64,000 nucleotides of DNA from Gemmatimonadota bacterium (GTDB lineage Bacteria; Gemmatimonadota; Gemmatimonadetes; Gemmatimonadales; Gemmatimonadaceae). A program made the position numbers and the translations under genes. Below are positions 62,392-64,000 of the stretch, piece after piece (the stretch's first letter is position 1; every line of letters starts with the position of its first letter). Under the pieces are notes generated by a model. The model did not search any database and had not been told where the DNA came from. It saw nothing but the letters and a program-made list of their open reading frames with translations. The stretch is from contig JADJRJ010000027.1 of the NCBI GenBank assembly GCA_016712265.1, forward strand, positions 372,001 through 436,000, given 5' to 3'.

Positions 62392-64000
62392 AGGCTGCGA
62401 ACGTTGGTGACGCCGTTCTGCGCGAGGATGGCGGCCAAGTTGGTCTTGGCGACGTCGTCCGCGAACGCGCTGTCGCGAAAGACACACTGGACGTCGCCGG
62501 TTGGCTTGAGCTCCTTGAGCCACTCCACAATGCCCAGCGCCACCGCCTCGGCGTCTGTGGCCGAAAGGGCGGTGTCGAGGCAGGCGACGAGGGTGCCACC
62601 ACCGATAGCGTGAACCTTCTTGCCGCCGATCAGCCGCTCCTCGATGGGCACGCAGAGGTCGAGACCAAGCTTGAGAAGCAATTCAACGAGGACGTCCCGC
62701 TCGGTGCGGCCGGGCTTGATGTTCTCGACGGCGCTCAGGAGTGTGGACTCCACGTCCCCGGAGGACGCATCCCATTCGGCGATGCTGCTGGAGTCCATCT
62801 TGTAGACTCTGAAGCCGAGGTCGCCGGCAAACATCGGCTGGTCCGCCCGCACTTTGTCGCCGGCACGCGCGAGACGCTCCTTCGTGATTCCGCTCAGGGT
62901 CTCGATAGCACGCCCGTCGCTCAATTGTGCTGCGACCTCCAGCCTGCTGGGAAGCTGAACGCAAATGAATCGACGATTGCCGCCATCCTTAGCGTTTGCG
63001 TGAAGCACTGCATCGGCGGTGGTGCCGCTGCCGCCGAAGAAGTCGACCACGAGGTCACGTGCCTCCGCCGAAGTACTGATCTCAAGCATGCGCTGAACGA
63101 GGCGCCGCGGCTTGGGGGTATCGAATACAGCGTCCGCGTTTACGATCGGCACGAGGCCCAGTAGCTCCTTCTTTGCCTCCTGCGTGTTCCCGGCCTCTGT
63201 GTGGAGCCATAGAGTCTGGGGCACCTTTCCGTCCTGCACCTCGGACAAGAACCGCTTGAGCCTCGGCATGTTGTTGCCCTGAGCGCCCCACCAAACGCGG
63301 CCGTCACGGTCGAGTTCTTCAAACTTCTCACGGGAAATTGCCCAATAGCGGCCCGCGGGCGGGCCATCGATAACACGACCGGAGGGCGTCTTGACGGCGT
63401 ATGTGCCGAGCCCGTAGTAGTTGCGCGCAGAGACGTCACCGGATGTCCATGGCCCGCGTGGATCTTGGTCAGGATTCGAGTATCTAGCCTCCATCTCCGC
63501 AGTTCTCTGCAGTAGAACCGGCCTCCAAGCCTCTCCGTTGTGCGCGTATACGACTACGTAGTCGTGGTCTACCGATAGGTGCTTGGCAGAATTCTTTGGG
63601 CTAAATACTTTCTGCCAGATTATCGTTGCAACGAAGTTCTCCGGTCCAAACACTTCATCGCATAGCCCCCTTAGGTGCTGCACTTCATGATCATCGATAG
63701 AGATGAAGATCACGCCGTCGTCCTGCAGCAGGTCGCGCGCCAGCTTGAGCCGCGGGTACATCATGTTGAGCCAGTCGGTGTGGTACCGCCCAGACGTCTC
63801 CGCATTCGACGAGACCTTCGCCCCACCCTCCACCTGCCCCGTGATCTCCAGGTAGTTCTGGATGGAGTCCCGAAAGTTGTCCGGGTACACAAAGTCCTTT
63901 CCCGTGTTGTACGGCGGGTCGATGTAGATCAACTTCACCTTCCCGGCATAACTCTTCTGGAGAAGTTTCAGTACCTCCAGGTTGTCCCCCTCGATCATCA
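62388..64000 (-). CDS. mod: type III DNA methyltransferase Mod, 5' end cut by window
   Basis: The visible 537 codons contain MIEGDNLEVLKLL, IYIDPPYNTGKDF (catalytic motif IV), HTDWLNMMYPRLKLARDLL, and later VVDFFGGSGTTADAVLH (AdoMet-binding motif I). This order, DPPY before FxGxG, is that of beta-class N6-adenine methyltransferases of type III systems. Between them lies the target recognition region (about 63120-63700), where base composition falls well below the flanks near 63480-63690. The true start is probably upstream of the window edge. Followed by rhuM with a GTGA overlap. Confidence 0.92.
   Translation of the reverse strand, partial: MIEGDNLEVLKLLQKSYAGKVKLIYIDPPYNTGKDFVYPDNFRDSIQNYLEITGQVEGGAKVSSNAETSGRYHTDWLNMMYPRLKLARDLLQDDGVIFISIDDHEVQHLRGLCDEVFGPENFVATIIWQKVFSPKNSAKHLSVDHDYVVVYAHNGEAWRPVLLQRTAEMEARYSNPDQDPRGPWTSGDVSARNYYGLGTYAVKTPSGRVIDGPPAGRYWAISREKFEELDRDGRVWWGAQGNNMPRLKRFLSEVQDGKVPQTLWLHTEAGNTQEAKKELLGLVPIVNADAVFDTPKPRRLVQRMLEISTSAEARDLVVDFFGGSGTTADAVLHANAKDGGNRRFICVQLPSRLEVAAQLSDGRAIETLSGITKERLARAGDKVRADQPMFAGDLGFRVYKMDSSSIAEWDASSGDVESTLLSAVENIKPGRTERDVLVELLLKLGLDLCVPIEERLIGGKKVHAIGGGTLVACLDTALSATDAEAVALGIVEWLKELKPTGDVQCVFRDSAFADDVAKTNLAAILAQNGVTNVRSL

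Noticed and set aside
46757..64000. Prophage or integrative element
   Set aside because: No integrase, transposase, tail or capsid gene and no tRNA-flanking direct repeat is visible. The defence genes could sit on an element whose ends are outside the window.

Overview
This is a GC-rich (roughly two-thirds G+C by eye) bacterial chromosome segment with very dense coding. I see no rRNA, tRNA, CRISPR array, transposase or phage structural gene. The content suggests a soil or freshwater member of the Gemmatimonadota: many secreted hydrolases, PQQ-type and LVIVD-type propellers, DUF2911, a Ser/Thr kinase on a sensor-kinase chassis, short lipoproteins and GTG/TTG starts. This assignment is an inference from content and style only, because there is no marker gene here.

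Region 1 (1-46 kb) is ordinary chromosome with intact genes. It holds an FAD-linked oxidase (cut by the window edge), an alpha/beta hydrolase, an EEP nuclease/phosphatase, a PepSY membrane protein, propeller proteins, a LytS/LytR-type two-component pair, an S9 peptidase-like hydrolase, an ECF sigma/anti-sigma pair, a TetR regulator divergent from an unusual SDR, an aminotransferase, a phosphodiester glycosidase, a Ser-Cys proline racemase-family enzyme, a creatininase-family amidohydrolase, a cyclophilin, a kinase/cupredoxin/porin cluster, M28, M55 and M20 peptidases, a bestrophin, fumC with an SbcD-like phosphoesterase, and an amidohydrolase. Convergent gene pairs here are either nearly touching or separated by a dispersed hairpin-forming repeat built from GCACGAG-like words.

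Region 2 (about 46-54.9 kb) holds a PhoX-like phosphatase gene with one frameshift, an intact AI-2E-family permease, and a WYL-domain regulator divergent from a very large TM0106-type RecB-like nuclease/RNase H-like/SF1 helicase. The helicase gene carries four frameshifts. A frameshifted calcineurin-like phosphoesterase follows. The WYL-nuclease-helicase pair looks like a defence locus.

Region 3 (about 55-56.4 kb) is a 63-bp tandem repeat array of about a dozen units. The central units are nearly identical and the flanking ones diverged. One plus-strand frame is open across the whole array except for four TGA codons at the same place in the unit.

Region 4 (56.6-64 kb, minus strand) is a tightly coupled operon, in order of transcription: type III methyltransferase mod (cut by the window edge), a RhuM-family gene, type III restriction subunit res, a small GWDGYG protein, an HNH endonuclease and a MazG-like pyrophosphohydrolase. 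Four of these six genes carry a single-base frameshift. In total I count about eleven frameshifts between 46.1 and 62.2 kb, nearly all in short G or C runs, and none that I can see before 46 kb. Either the island is decaying or has been switched off, or local sequence quality is poor; the reads would decide.
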